A stretch of 64,000 nucleotides of DNA from Colletes latitarsis (taxonomy: Eukaryota; Arthropoda; Insecta; Hymenoptera; Colletidae). Shown piece by piece: positions 12,158 to 24,984 of this stretch. The stretch's first letter is position 1. Every line of letters begins with the position of its first letter. Under the pieces are notes generated by a model that made no database searches, was not told where the DNA came from, and worked only from the letters and a program-made list of their open reading frames with translations. Location: NCBI RefSeq assembly GCF_051014445.1, contig NC_135136.1:25996001-26060000 (forward strand). Reading direction: 5' to 3'. Made by a program: the position numbers and the translations under genes.

Positions 12158-14812
12158 GGCAAAATCATGAGTCAGATGCGGGCATAACCCAGACCTAACC
12201 CAGACCTAACCAGTGTTCCCGACTAAAATACTGACCGAATCCAGGTTTAATTGACTGTTACTGTGTGGTACCACATTACTACGTGATTCAAACCCGGAAA
12301 TTCCCAGGATCTGAGCAACAAGTATGCGAAGAAGGCACAATCATGAGGCAGATGCGGGCATAACCCAGACCTAACCCAGAACTAACCGGTCTTATCCTCT
12401 AAAATATTGATCGAAACCAAGTTTAATGGACTGTTTCAGTGTGGTACCGTAATTACTACGTGATTCAAACCCGAAAAAACCCAGGATCTGAACAACAAGT
12501 ATGCGAAGAAGGCAAAATCATGAGCCAGATGCTGGCATAACCCAGACCTAACCCAGACCTAATCGGCTTCATCCTCTAAAATATTGATCGAAACCATGTT
12601 TAATTGTCCGTTTCAGTGTGGTACCACATTACTACGTGATTGAAACCAGAGAAAGCCAAGGATCTGGCCAACAAGAATGCGAAGAAGGCAAAATCATGAG
12701 CCAGATGCGGGCATAACCCAGACCTAACCCAGACCTAACCGGTGTTATCCTCTAAAATATTGATCGAAAGCAGGTTTAATTGTCTGTTTCAGTGTGGTAC
12801 CACATTACTACGTGATTGAAACCAGAGAAAACCAAGGATCCGGCCAACAAGAATGCGGAAAAGACAAAATCATGAGTCAGATGCGGGCATAACCCAGACC
12901 TAACCCAGACCTAACCGGTGTTATCTTCTAAAATATTGATCAGAACCACGTTTAATTGTCTGTTTCAGTGAGGTGTCACATTACTACATGATTCAAACCA
13001 GAGAAAACCAAGGATCTGGCCAACAAGAATGCGGAAAAGACAAAATCATGAGTCAGATGCGGGCATAACCCAGACCTAACCCAGACCTAACCGGTGTTAT
13101 CTTCTAAAATATTGATCAGAACCACGTTTAATTGTCTGTTTCAGTGAAGTGTCACATTACTACATGATTCAAACCAGAGAAAACCAAGGATCTGGCCAAC
13201 TAGTATGCGAGGAAGGCAAAATCATGAGCCAGATGCGGGCATAACCCAGACCTAACCCAGACCTAACCGGTGTTATCCCCTAAAATGTGGATCGAAACCA
13301 GGTTTAATTGACTGTTTCAGTGTGGTACCACATTAGTACGTGATTCAAACCCGAAAAAACTCAGGATCTGGCCAACAAGTATGCGAAGAAGGCAAAATCA
13401 TGAGCCAGATGCGGGCATAACCCAGACCTAACCCAGACCTAACCGGTGTTATCCTCTAAAATATTGATCGAAACCAGGTTTAATTGTCTGTTTCATTGTG
13501 GTACCACATTGCTACGTGATTGATACCAGAGAAAACCAAGGATCCGGCCAACTAAAATGCGGAAAAGGCATAATCATGAGTCACATGCGGGCATAACCCA
13601 GACCTAACCCAGACCTAACCGGTGTTCCCGACTAAAAAACTGACCGAATCCAGGTTTAGTTGACTGTTACTGTGTGGTACCACATTACTACGTGATTCAA
13701 ACCCGAAAAAACCATGGATCTGGCCAACAAGTATGCGAAGAAGGCAAAATCATGAGCCAGATGCGGGCATAACCCAGACCTAACCCAGACCTAACCGGTC
13801 TGCTCCTCTAAAATATTGATGGAAACCAGGTCTAATTGTCAGTTTCAGTGTGGTACCACATTACTCCGTGATTCAAGCCAGAGAAGAACCAGGATCTGGC
13901 CAACAAGAATGCGGAAAGGCAAAATCATGAGCCAGATGCGGGCATAACCCAGACCTAACCCAGACCTAACCGGTGTTATACTCTAAAATATTGATCGAAT
14001 CCAAGTTTAACGGACTGTTTCTGTGTGGTACCACATTACTGCGTGATTCATACCCGAAAAAACCCAGGATCTGACCAACAAGTATGCGAAGAAGTCAAAA
14101 TCATGAGCCAGATGCGGGCATCACCCAGACCTCACCCAGACCTAATCGGTTTCATCCTCTAAAATATTGATCGAAACCAGGTTTAATTGTCTGTTTCAGT
14201 GAGGTGTCACATTACTACGTGTTTCAAACCAGAGAAAACCAAGGATCTGGCCAACATGAATGCGGAAAAGGCACAATAATGAGCCAGATGCGGACATAAC
14301 CCAGACCTAACCGGTGTTCCCGACTAAAATACTGACCGAATCCAGGTTTAATGGACTGTTTCAGTGTGGTACCATAATTACTACGTGATTCATACCCGAA
14401 AAAACCCAGGATCTGACCAACAAGTATGCGAAGAAGTCAAAATCATGAGCCAGATGCGGGCATCACCCAGACCTCACCCAGACCTAATCGGTTTCATCCT
14501 CTAAAATATTGATCGAAACCAGGTTTAATTGTCTGTTTCAGTGAGGTGTCACATTACTACATGATTCAAACCAGAGAAAACCAAGGATCTGGCCAACAAG
14601 AATGCGGAAAAGGCAAAATCATGAGCCAGATGGGGGCATAACCCAGACCTAACCCAGACCTAACCGGTTTTATCCTCTAAAATATTGATCGAAACCAAGT
14701 TTAATGGACTGTTTCAGTGTGGTACTATAATTACTACGTGATTCATACCCGAAAAAACCCAGGATCTGACCAACAAGTATGCGAAGAAGGCAAAATCATG
14801 AGCCAGATGCGT
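12158..14812 (+). repeat. HOR-2 copy 2, two monomers shorter
   Basis: Second copy of HOR-2, missing exactly 352 bp (two monomers) that copy 1 holds at about 10280-10630. It also has one 11-bp subrepeat fewer at about 14300 than copy 1 at about 11490. Shared sequence ends at 14812, where it passes into HOR-1-like sequence. Confidence 0.9.
14162..14326 (+). repeat. 165-bp monomer (one subrepeat lost)
   Basis: Only one CCCAGACCTAA unit remains before ACCGGTGTTCCC, giving 176 minus 11 = 165 bp. The corresponding monomer in HOR-2 copy 1 still has two units, so the loss happened after the duplication. Confidence 0.88.
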
Positions 14813-16960
14813 GCATAACCCAGACCTAACCCAGACCTAATCGGTTTCATACACTAAAATATTGATCGAAACCAGGTTTAATTGTCTGCTTCAGTGTGGT
14901 ACCACATTACTACGCGATTGAAACCAGAGAAAACCAAGGATCTGGCCAACATGAATGCGGAAAAGGCAAAATCATGAGCCAGATGGGGGCATAACCCAGA
15001 CCTAACCCAGACCTAACCGGTGTTGTCCTCTAAAATATTGATCAGAACCACGTTTAATTGTCTGTTTCAGTGAGGTGTCACATTACTACATGATTCAAGC
15101 CAGAGAAAACCAAGGATCTGGCCAACAAGAATGCGGAAAAGGCAAAATCATGAGCCAGATGGGGGCATAACCCAGACCAAACCCAGACGTAACCGGTGTT
15201 ATCCTCTAAAATATTGATCGGAACCACGTTTAATTGTCTGTTTCAGTGAGGTGTCACATTACTACATGATTCAAACCAGAGAAAACCAAGGATCCGGCCA
15301 ACAGGAATTAGGAAAAGGCAAAATCATGAGCCAGATGCGGGCATAACCCAAACCTTACCCAGACCTAACCGGTGTTATCCTCTAAAATACTGATCGAAAC
15401 CAGGTTTAATTGACTGTTTCAACGTGGTACCACATTACTACGTGATTCAAACCCTAAAAAACTCAGGATTTGGCCAACGAGTATGCGAAGAAGGCACAAT
15501 CATGAGCCCGATGCGGGCATAACCCAGACCTAACCCAGACCTAACCGGTCTTATCCTCTAAAATATTGATCGAAACCAGGTTTAATTGTCAGTTTCAGTG
15601 TCGTACCACATTACTACGTGATTCAAGCCAGAGAAAAACCAGGATCCGGCCACCAAGAATTCGGAAAAGGCAAAATCATGAGCCAGATGGGGGCATAACC
15701 CAGACCTAACCCAGACCTAACCGGTGTTATCCTCTTAAATATTGATCGAAACCAGGTTTAATTGTCTGTTTCATTATGGTACCACATTACTATGTGATTG
15801 AAACCAGAGAAAACCAAGGACCTGGCCAACAAGAATGCGAAGAAGGCAAAATCATGAGCCAGTTGGGGGCATAACCCAGACCTAACGCAGACCTAACCGG
15901 TGTTATCCCCTAAAATATTGATCGAAACCAAGTTTAATTGTCTGTTTCATTGTGGTACCAAATTACTACGTGATTGATACCAGAGAAAACCAAGGATCCG
16001 GCCATCAAGAATGCGGAAAGGGCAAAATCATGAGTCACATGCGGGCATAACCCAGACCTAACCCAGACCTAACCGGCGTTCCCGACTAAAAAACTGACCG
16101 AATCCAGGTTTAAATGACTGTTACTGTGTGGTACCACATTACTACGTGATTCAAACCCTAAAAAACCATGGATCTGGCCAACAAGTATGCGAAGAAGGCA
16201 AAATCATGAGCCAGATGCGGGCATAACCCAGACCTAACCCAGACCTAACCGGTGTTATACTCTAAAATATTGATCGAATCCAAGTTTAACCGACTGTTTC
16301 TGTGTGGTACCACATTACTGCGTGATTCAAACCCGAAAAAACCCAGGACCTGGCCAACAAGAATGCGGAAGAGGCAAAATCATGAGCCAGATGCGGTCAT
16401 AACCCAGACCTAACCCAGACCTAACCGGTGTTATCCTCTAAAATATTGATCGAAACCAGGTTTAATTGTCTGTTTCATTGTGGTACCACATTACTACGTG
16501 ATTGAAACCGGAGAAAACCAAGGATCTGGCCAACAAGAATGCGGTAAAGGCATAATCATGAGCCAGATGGGGGCGTAACCCAGACCTAACCCTGACGTAA
16601 CCGGTGTTATCGTCTAAAATATTGATCGGAACCACGTTTAATTGTCTGCTTCAGTGAGGTGTCACATTACTACATGATTCAAACCAGAGAAAACCAAGGA
16701 TCTGGCCAAGAAGAATGCGGAAAAGGCACAATAATGAGCCAGATGCGGGCATAACCCAGACCTAACCGGTCTTATCCTCTAAAATATTGATCGAAACCAA
16801 GTTTTATGGACTGTTTCAGTGTGGTAGCATAATTACTACGTGATTCATACCCGAAAAAACCCATGATCTGACCAACAAGTATGCGAAGAAGGCAAAATCA
16901 TGAGCCAGATGCGGGCATAACCCAGACCTAACCCAGACCTAACCGGTGTTATCCTCTGAA
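14523..16960 (+). repeat. Rearranged third copy of HOR-1
   Basis: Matches HOR-1 copy 1 at +14,151 bp from 372 to about 2263 with a few substitutions. It then jumps by 298 bp (one full monomer plus the 122-bp truncated one) to continue at +13,853 (2588 to 16441), and later at +13,842 after an 11-bp subrepeat loss. Its 5' part overlaps the end of HOR-2 copy 2, showing that HOR-1 and HOR-2 share a sub-block. Confidence 0.85.
16617..16781 (+). repeat. 165-bp monomer (one subrepeat lost)
   Basis: A type A monomer with a single CCCAGACCTAA before ACCGGTCTTATCC. The parallel monomers at about 2.77 and 7.12 kb have two units. Confidence 0.86.
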
Positions 16961-17135
16961 ATATTGATCGAAACCAAGTTTAATGGACTGTTTCATTGTG
17001 GTACCATAATTACTACGTGATTCAAACCCGAAAAAACCCAGGATCTGACCAACAAGTATGCGAAGAAGGCAAAAGCATGAGCCAGATGCGGGCATAATCC
17101 AGACCTAACCCAGACGTAACCGGTGTTATCCTCTA

Positions 17136-17300
17136 AAATATTGATCAGAACCACGTTTAATTGTCTGTTTCAGTGAGGTGTCACATTACTACGTGTTTCA
17201 AACCAGAGAAAACCAAGGATCTGGCCAACATGAATGCGGAAAAGGCACAATAATGAGCCAGATGCGGACATAACCCAGACCTAACCGGTGTTCCCGACTA
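17136..17300 (+). repeat. 165-bp monomer next to the truncated one
   Basis: Single CCCAGACCTAA unit followed by ACCGGTGTTCCC. It directly precedes the third 122-bp truncated monomer, so two shortened monomers are adjacent here. Confidence 0.86.
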
Positions 17301-17422
17301 AAATACTGACCGAATCCAGGTTTAATGGACTGTATCTGTGTGGTCTGCGAAGGAGGCAAAATCATGAGCCAGATGCGGGCATAACCCAGACCTAACCCAG
17401 ACCTAACCGGTGTTATCCTTTA
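17301..17422 (+). repeat. Truncated 122-bp monomer (copy 3)
   Basis: Same junction as in HOR-1 but with GGACTGTATCTGTG upstream, so the left half has diverged or been exchanged. It lies within the rearranged sequence before HOR-3 and shows that the deleted monomer also spread outside HOR-1. Confidence 0.9.
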
Positions 17423-17537
17423 AAATATTGATCGAAACCAGGTTTAATTGTCTGTTTCATTGTGGTACCACATTACTACGTGATTGAAACCGGAGAAAAC
17501 CAAGGATCTGGCCAACAAGAATGCGGTAAAGGCATAA

Positions 17538-19561
17538 TCATGAGCCAGATGGGGGCGTAACCCAGACCTAACCCTGACGTAACCGGTGTTATCGTCTAAA
17601 ATATTGATCGGAACCACGTTTAATTGTCTGTTTCAGTGAGGTGTCACATTACTACATGATTCAAACCAGAGAAAACCAAGGATCTGGCCAAGAAGAATGC
17701 GGAAAAGGCACAATAATGAGCCAGATGCGGGCATAACCCAGACCTAACCCAGACCTAACCGGTCTTATCCTCTAAAATATTGATCGAAACCAGGTTTAAT
17801 TGTCAGTTTCGGTGTCGTACCACATTACTACGTGATACAAGCCAGAGAAAAACCAGGATCTGGCCAACAAGAATTCGGAAAAGGCAAAATCATGAGCCAG
17901 ATGGGGGCATAACCCAGACCTAACCCAGACCTAACCGGTGTTATCCTCTTAAATATTGATCGAAACCAGGTTTAATGGACTGTTTCAGTGTGGTACCATA
18001 ATTACTACGTGATTCAAACCCGAAAAAACCCAGGATCTGACCAACAAGTATGCGGAAAAGGCAAAATCATGAGCCAGATGCGGGCATAACCCAAACCTAA
18101 CCCAGACCTAACCGGTGTTATCCTCTGAAATATTGATCGAAACCAAGTTTAATGGACTGTTTCAGTGTGGTACCATAATTACTACGTGATTCAAACCCGA
18201 AAAAACCCAGGATCTGACCAACAAGTATGCGAAGAAGGCAAAAGCATGAGCCAGATGCGGGCATAATCCAGACCTAACCCAGACGTAACCGGTGTTATCC
18301 TCTAAAATATTGATCAGAACCACGTTTAATTGTCTGTTTCAGTGAGGTGTCACATTACTACATGTTTCAAACAAGAGAAAACCAAGGATCTGGCCAACAA
18401 GAATCCAGGTTTAATTGACTGTTACTGTGTGGTACCACATTACTACGTGATTCAAACCCGGAAATTCCCAGGATCTGAGCAACAAGTATGCGAAGAAGGC
18501 ACAATCATGAGGCAGATGCGGGCATAACCCAGACCTAACCCAGAACTAACCGGTCTTATCCTCTAAAATATTGATCGAAACCAAGTTTAATGGACTGTTT
18601 CAGTGTGGTACCGTAATTACTACGTGATTCAAACCCGAAAAAACCCAGGATCTGAACAACAAGTATGCGAAGAAGGCAAAATCATGAGCCAGATGCTGGC
18701 ATAACCCAGACCTAACCCAGACTTAACCGGTCTTATCCTCTAAAATATTGATGGAAACGAGGTCTAATTGTCAGTTTCAGTGTCGCACCACATGACTACG
18801 TGATTCAAGCCAGAGAAAAACCAGGGTCTGGCCAACTAGTATGCGAGGAAGGCAAAATCATGAGCCAGATGCGGGCATAACCCAGACCTAACCCAGACCT
18901 AACCGGTGTTATCCCCTAAAATGTGGATCGAAACCAGGTTTAATTGACAGATTCAGTGTGGTACCACATTAGTACGTGATTCAAACCCGAAAAAACCCAG
19001 GATCTGGCTAACAAGGATGCGAAGAAGGCAAAATCATGAGCCAGATGCGGGCATAACCCAGACCTAACCCAGACCTAACCGGTGTTATCCTCTAAAATAT
19101 TGATCGAAACCAGGTTTAATTGTCTGTTTCATTGTGGTACCACATTGCTACGTGATTGATACCAGAGAAAACCAAGGATCTGTCCAACAAGAATGCGGAA
19201 AAGGCAAAATCATGAGCCAGATGCGGGCATAACCCAAACCTAACCCAGACCTAAACGGTGTTATCTTCTAAAATATCGATCAGAACCACGTTTAATTGTC
19301 TGTTTCAGTGAGGTGTCACATTACTACATGATTCAAACCAGAGAAAACCAAGGATCTGGCCAACAAGAATGCGGAAAAGGCAAAATCATGAGCCAGATGC
19401 GGGCATAACCCAAACCTAACCCAGACCTAACCGGTGTTATCTTCTAAAATATTGATCAGAACCACGTTTAATTGTCTGTTTCAGTGAGGTGTCACATTAC
19501 TGCGTGATTCAAACCCGAAAAAACCCAGGATCTGTCCAACAAGAATGCGGAAAAGGCAAAA
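17538..19561 (+). repeat. HOR-3 copy 1 (2,024 bp)
   Basis: Ten ordinary monomers plus the 261-bp chimeric monomer. Offset to copy 2 is 2,024 bp throughout (for example GGTGTCGTAC at 17811 and 19835). Diagnostic variants inside include GTTTCGGTGTCG, GTGATACAAGCC and TTGACAGATTCAG. Confidence 0.92.
18305..18565 (+). repeat. 261-bp chimeric monomer (copy 1)
   Basis: The first 90-odd bases are type A (TCAGTGAGGTGTCAC, ACATGTTTCAAAC) up to CCAACAAGAAT. The sequence then continues CCAGGTTTAATTGACTG, the start region of a type C monomer, and runs to its end. The parents AAGAATGCGG and CCGAATCCAGG share GAAT at the junction. Relative to two monomers 91 bp are missing, giving about 1.5 monomers. Confidence 0.92.
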
Positions 19562-21604
19562 TCATGAGCCAGATGGGGGCGTAACCCAGACCTAACCCTG
19601 ACGTAACCGGTGTTATCGTCTAAAATATTGATCGGAACCACGTTTAATTGTCTGTTTCAGTGAGGTGTCACATTACTACATGATTCAAACCAGAGAAAAC
19701 CAAGGATCTGGCCAAGAAGAATGCGGAAAAGGCACAATAATGAGCCAGATGCGGGCATAACCCAGACCTAACCCAGACCTAACCGGTCTTATCCTCTAAA
19801 ATATTGATCGAAACCAGGTTTAATTGTCAGTTTCGGTGTCGTACCACATTACTACGTGATACAAGCCAGAGAAAAACCAGGATCTGGCCAACAAGAATTC
19901 GGAAAAGGCAAAATCATGAGCCAGATGGGGGCATAACCCAGACCTAACCCAGACCTAACCGGTGTTATCCTCTTAAATATTGATCGAAACCAGGTTTAAT
20001 GGACTGTTTCAGTGTGGTACCATAATTACTACGTGATTCAAACCCGAAAAAACCCAGGATCTGACCAACAAGTATGCGGAAAAGGCAAAATCATGAGCCA
20101 GATGCGGGCATAACCCAAACCTAACCCAGACCTAACCGGTGTTATCCTCTGAAATATTGATCGAAACCAAGTTTAATGGACTGTTTCAGTGTGGTACCAT
20201 AATTACTACGTGATTCAAACCCGAAAAAACCCAGGATCTGACCAACAAGTATGCGAAGAAGGCAAAAGCATGAGCCAGATGCGGGCATAATCCAGACCTA
20301 ACCCAGACGTAACCGGTGTTATCCTCTAAAATATTGATCAGAACCACGTTTAATTGTCTGTTTCAGTGAGGTGTCACATTACTACATGTTTCAAACAAGA
20401 GAAAACCAAGGATCTGGCCAACAAGAATCCAGGTTTAATTGACTGTTACTGTGTGGTACCACATTACTACGTGATTCAAACCCGGAAATTCCCAGGATCT
20501 GAGCAACAAGTATGCGAAGAAGGCACAATCATGAGGCAGATGCGGGCATAACCCAGACCTAACCCAGAACTAACCGGTCTTATCCTCTAAAATATTGATC
20601 GAAACCAAGTTTAGTGGACTGTTTCAGTGTGGTACCGTAATTACTACGTGATTCAAACCCGAAAAAACCCAGGATCTGAACAACAAGTATGCGAAGAAGG
20701 CAAAAGCATGAGCCAGATGCTGGCATAACCCAGACCTAACCCAGACTTAACCGGTCTTATCCTCTAAAATATTGATGGAAACGAGGTCTAATTGTCAGTT
20801 TCAGTGTCGCACCACATGACTACGTGATTCAAGCCAGAGAAAAACCAGGGTCTGGCCAACTAGTATGCGAGGAAGGCAAAATCATGAGCCAGATGCGGGC
20901 ATAACCCAGACCTAACCCAGACCTAACCGGTGTTATCCCCTAAAATGTGGATCGAAACCAGGTTTAATTGACAGATTCAGTGTGGTACCACATTAGTACG
21001 TGATTCAAACCCGAAAAAACCCAGGATCTGGCTAACAAGGATGCGAAGAAGGCAAAATCATGAGCCAGATGCGGGCATAACCCAGACCTAACCCAGACCT
21101 AACCGGTGTTATCCTCTAAAATATTGATCGAAACCAGGTTTAATTGTCTGTTTCATTGTGGTACCACATTGCTACGTGATTGATACCAGAGAAAACCAAG
21201 GATCTGTCCAACAAGAATGCGGAAAAGGCAAAATCATGAGCCAGATGCGGGCATAACCCAAACCTAACCCAGACCTAAACGGTGTTATCTTCTAAAATAT
21301 CGATCAGAACCACGTTTAATTGTCTGTTTCAGTGAGGTGTCACATTACTACATGATTCAAACCAGAGAAAACCAAGGATCTGGCCAACAAGAATGCGGAA
21401 AAGGCAAAATCATGAGCCAGATGCGGGCATAACCCAAACCTAACCCAGACCTAACCGGTGTTATCTTCTAAAATATTGATCAGAACCACGTTTAATTGTC
21501 TGTTTCAGTGAGGTGTCACATTACTGCGTGATTCAAACCCGAAAAAACCCAGGATCTGTCCAACAAGAATGCGGAAAAGGCAAAATCATGAGCCAGATGG
21601 GGGC
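19562..21604 (+). repeat. HOR-3 copy 2
   Basis: Near-identical to copy 1 (a few changes, for example GTTTAGTGG at about 20612 versus GTTTAATGG at about 18588). Diverges at 21605, where GGGGGCATAACC replaces GGGGGCGTAACC. Confidence 0.92.
20329..20589 (+). repeat. 261-bp chimeric monomer (copy 2)
   Basis: Same junction as copy 1, exactly 2,024 bp downstream, with no difference noticed. Amplified with HOR-3. Confidence 0.92.
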
Positions 21605-21949
21605 ATAACCCAGACCAAACCCAGACCTAACCGGTGTTATACTCTAAAATATTGATCGAATCCAAGTTTAACGGACTGTTTCTGTGTGGAACCACATTAC
21701 TGCGTGATTCAAACCCGAAAAAACCCAGGATCTGGCCAACAAGAATGCGGAAAAGGCAAAATCATGAGCCAGATGCGGGCATAACCCAAACCTAACCCAG
21801 ACCTAACCGGTGTTATCTTCTAAAATATTGATCAGAACCACGTTTAATTGTCTGTTACAGTGAGGTGTCACATTACTACATGATTCAAACCAGAGAAAAC
21901 CAAGGATTTGGCCAACGAGTATGCGAAGAAGGCACAATCATGAGCACGA
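21605..21949 (+). repeat. Inserted monomers between HOR-3 copies 2 and 3
   Basis: About two monomers, including a GAACCACATTACTGCGTG variant and an A type, that are absent from copies 1 and 2 at the matching place. They raise the copy 2 to copy 3 offset from 2,024 to 2,200. Confidence 0.75.
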
Positions 21950-23661
21950 TGCGGGCATAACCCAGACCTAACCCAGACCTAACCGGTCTTATCCTCTAAA
22001 ATATTGATCGAAACCAGGTTTAATTGTCAGTTTCGGTGTCGTACCACATTACTACGTGATACAAGCCAGAGAAAAACCAGGATCTGGCCAACAAGAATTC
22101 GGAAAAGGCAAAATCATGAGCCAGATGGGGGCATAACCCAGACCTAACCCAGACCTAACCGGTGTTATCCTCTTAAATATTGATCGAAACCAGGATTAAT
22201 GGACTGTTTCAGTGTGGTACCATAATTACTACGTGATTCAAACCCGAAAAAACCCAGGATCTGACCAACAAGTATGCGAAGAAGGCAAAAGCATGAGCCA
22301 GATGCGGGCATAATCCAGACCTAACCCAGACGTAACCGGTGTTATCCTCTAAAATATTGATCAGAACCACGTTTAATTGTCTGTTTCAGTGAGGTGTCAC
22401 ATTACTACATGTTTCAAACCAGAGAAAACCAAGGATCTGGCCAACAAGAATCCAGGTTTAATTGACTGTTACTGTGTGGTACCACATTACTACGTGATTC
22501 AAACCCGGAAATTCCCAGGATCTGAGCAACAAGTATGCGAAGAAGGCACAATCATGAGGCAGATGCGGGCATAACCCAGACCTAACCCAGAACTAACCGG
22601 TCTTATCCTCTAAAATATTGATCGAAACCAAGTTTAATGGACTGTTTCAGTGTGGTACCGTAATTACTACGTGATTCAAACCCGAAAAAACCCAGGATCT
22701 GAACAACAAGTATGCGAAGAAGGCAAAATCATGAGCCAGATGCTGGCATAACCCAGACCTAACCCAGACTTAACCGGTCTTATCCTCTAAAATATTGATG
22801 GAAACGAGGTCTAATTGTCAGTTTCAGTGTCGCACCACATGACTACGTGATTCAAGCCAGAGAAAAACCAGGGTCTGGCCAACTAGTATGCGAGGAAGGC
22901 AAAATCATGAGCCAGATGCGGGCATAACCCAGACCTAACCCAGACCTAACCGGTGTTATCCCCTAAAATGTGGATCGAAACCAGGTTTAATTGACAGATT
23001 CAGTGTGGTACCACATTAGTACGTGATTCAAACCCGAAAAAACCCAGGATCTGGCTAACAAGGATGCGAAGGAGGCAAAATCATGAGCCAGATGCGGGCA
23101 TAACCCAGACCTAACCCAGACCTAACCGGTGTTATCCTCTAAAATACTGATCGAAACCAGGTTTAATTGTCTGTTTCATTGTGGTACCACATTGCTACGT
23201 GATTGATACCAGAGAAAACCAAGGATCTGTCCAACAAGAATGCGGAAAAGGCAAAATCATGAGCCATATGCGGGCATAACCCAAACCTAACCCAGACCTA
23301 AACAGTGTTATCTTCTAAAATATCGATCAGAACCACGTTTAATTGTCTGTTTCAGTGAGGTGTCACATTACTACATGATTCAAACCAGAGAAAACCAAGG
23401 ATCTGGCCAACAAGAATGCGGAAAAGGCAAAATCATGAGCCAGATGCGGGCATAACCCAAACCTAACCCAGACCTAACCGGTGTTATCTTCTAAAATATT
23501 GATCAGAACCACGTTTAATTGTCTGTTTCAGTGAGGTGTCACATTACTGCGTGATTCAAACCCGAAAAAACCCAGGATCTGTCCAACAAGAATGCGGAAA
23601 AGGCAAAATCATGAGCCAGATGGGGGCATAACCCAGACCAAACCCAGACCTAACCGGTGTT
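21950..23661 (+). repeat. HOR-3 copy 3 (partial)
   Basis: Offset from copy 2 is 2,200 until about 22190, then 2,023 after one monomer is lost, and stays so to about 23661. It retains the 261-bp chimeric monomer (22352-22612). Confidence 0.88.
22352..22612 (+). repeat. 261-bp chimeric monomer (copy 3)
   Basis: Same junction, 2,023 bp after copy 2. It differs by TTTCAAACCAGAG where copies 1 and 2 have TTTCAAACAAGAG. Confidence 0.92.
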
Positions 23662-24159
23662 ATCTTCTAAAATATTGATCAGAACCACGTTTAATTGTCT
23701 GTTTCAGTGAGGTGTCACATTACTACATGATTCAAACCAGAGAAAACCAAGGATCTGGCCAACAAGAATGCGGAAAAGGCAAAATCATGAGCCAGATGGG
23801 GGCATAACCCAGACCTAACCCAGACCTAACCGGGTTTATCCTCTAAAATATTGATCGAAACCAAGTTTAATGGACTGTTTCAGTGTGGTGTCACATTACT
23901 ACATGATTCAAACCAGAGAAAACCAAGGATCCGGCCAACAAGAATTAGGAAAAGTCAAAATCATGAGCCAGATGCGGGCATAACCCAAACCTTACCCAGA
24001 CCTAACCGGTGTTATCCTCTAAAATACTGATCGAAACCAGGTTTAATTGACTGTTTCAACGTGGTACCACATTACTACGTGATTCAAACCCTAAAAAACT
24101 CAGGATTTGGCCAACGAGTATGCGAAGAAGGCACAATCATGAGCACGATGCGGGCATAA
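23662..24159 (+). repeat. HOR-1-like insert between HOR-3 copies 3 and 4
   Basis: Contains the diagnostic AAGAATTAGGAAAAG and CCCAAACCTTACCC monomer also seen near 1.15, 5.5, 15.3, 27.1 and 29.4 kb, followed by its usual partner with CTAAAAAACTCAGGATTTGG. The block is shared with HOR-1, showing exchange between HOR families. Confidence 0.78.
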
Positions 24160-24984
24160 CCCAGACCTAACCCAGACCTAACCGGTCTTATCCTCTAAAA
24201 TATTGATCGAAACCAGGTTTAATTGTCAGTTTCGGTATCGTACCACATTACTACGTGATACAAGCCAGAGAAAAACCAGGATCTGGCCAACAAGAATTCG
24301 GAAAAGGCAAAATCATGAGCCAGATGGGGGCATAACCCAGACCTAACCCAGACCTAACCGGTGTTATCCTCTTAAATATTGATCGAAACCAGGTTTAATG
24401 GACTGTTTCAGTGTGGTACCATAATTACTACGTGATTCAAACCCGAAAAAACCCAGGATCTGAACAACAAGTATGCGAAGAAGGCAAAATCATGAGCCAG
24501 ATGCTGGCATAACCCAGACCTAACCCAGACCTAACCGGCCTTATCCTCTAAAATATTGATGGAAACGAGGTCTAATTGTCAGTTTCAGTGTCGCACCACA
24601 TGACTACGTGATTCAAGCCAGAGAAAAACCAGGGTCTGGCCAACTAGTATGCGAGGAAGGCAAAATCATGAGCCAGATGCGGGCATAACCCAGACCTAAC
24701 CCAGACCTAACCGGTGTTATCCCCTAAAATGTGGATCGAAACCAGGTTTAATTGACAGATTCAGTGTGGTACCACATTAGTACGTGATTCAAACCCGAAA
24801 AAACCCAGGATCTGGCCAACAAGGATGCGAAGAAGGCAAAATCATGAGCCAGATGCGGGCATAACCCAGACCTAACCCAGACCTAACCGGTGTTATCCTC
24901 TAAAATATTGATCGAAACCAGGTTTAATTGTCTGTTTCATTGTGGTACCACATTGCTACGTGATTGATACCAGAGAAAACCAAG
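24160..24984 (+). repeat. HOR-3 copy 4, chimeric monomer deleted
   Basis: Begins at offset 2,199 from copy 3 (GTTTCGGTATCG at about 24229) and switches to offset 1,761 by 24461. The 438-bp difference equals one 177-bp monomer plus the 261-bp chimera, so the chimera was removed together with a whole neighbour. Confidence 0.82.

Larger units (their letters stand above)
16961..17537 (+). repeat. Mosaic linker between HOR-1-like and HOR-3 sequence
   Basis: A B-type monomer with the rare CTCTGAAATATT variant, a 165-bp A monomer, the 122-bp truncated monomer and one ordinary monomer. The B/A pair is also used inside HOR-3 (about 18.1-18.3 kb), suggesting that HOR-3 was assembled partly from this sequence. 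Confidence 0.75.

Noticed and set aside
18330..18527. 65-residue open frame, repeated at 20354 and 22377
   Set aside because: It begins with TTG, lies inside the chimeric 261-bp monomer and exists because the 91-bp deletion removes stops. It is a by-product of the repeat, with no upstream signal or recognisable domain.
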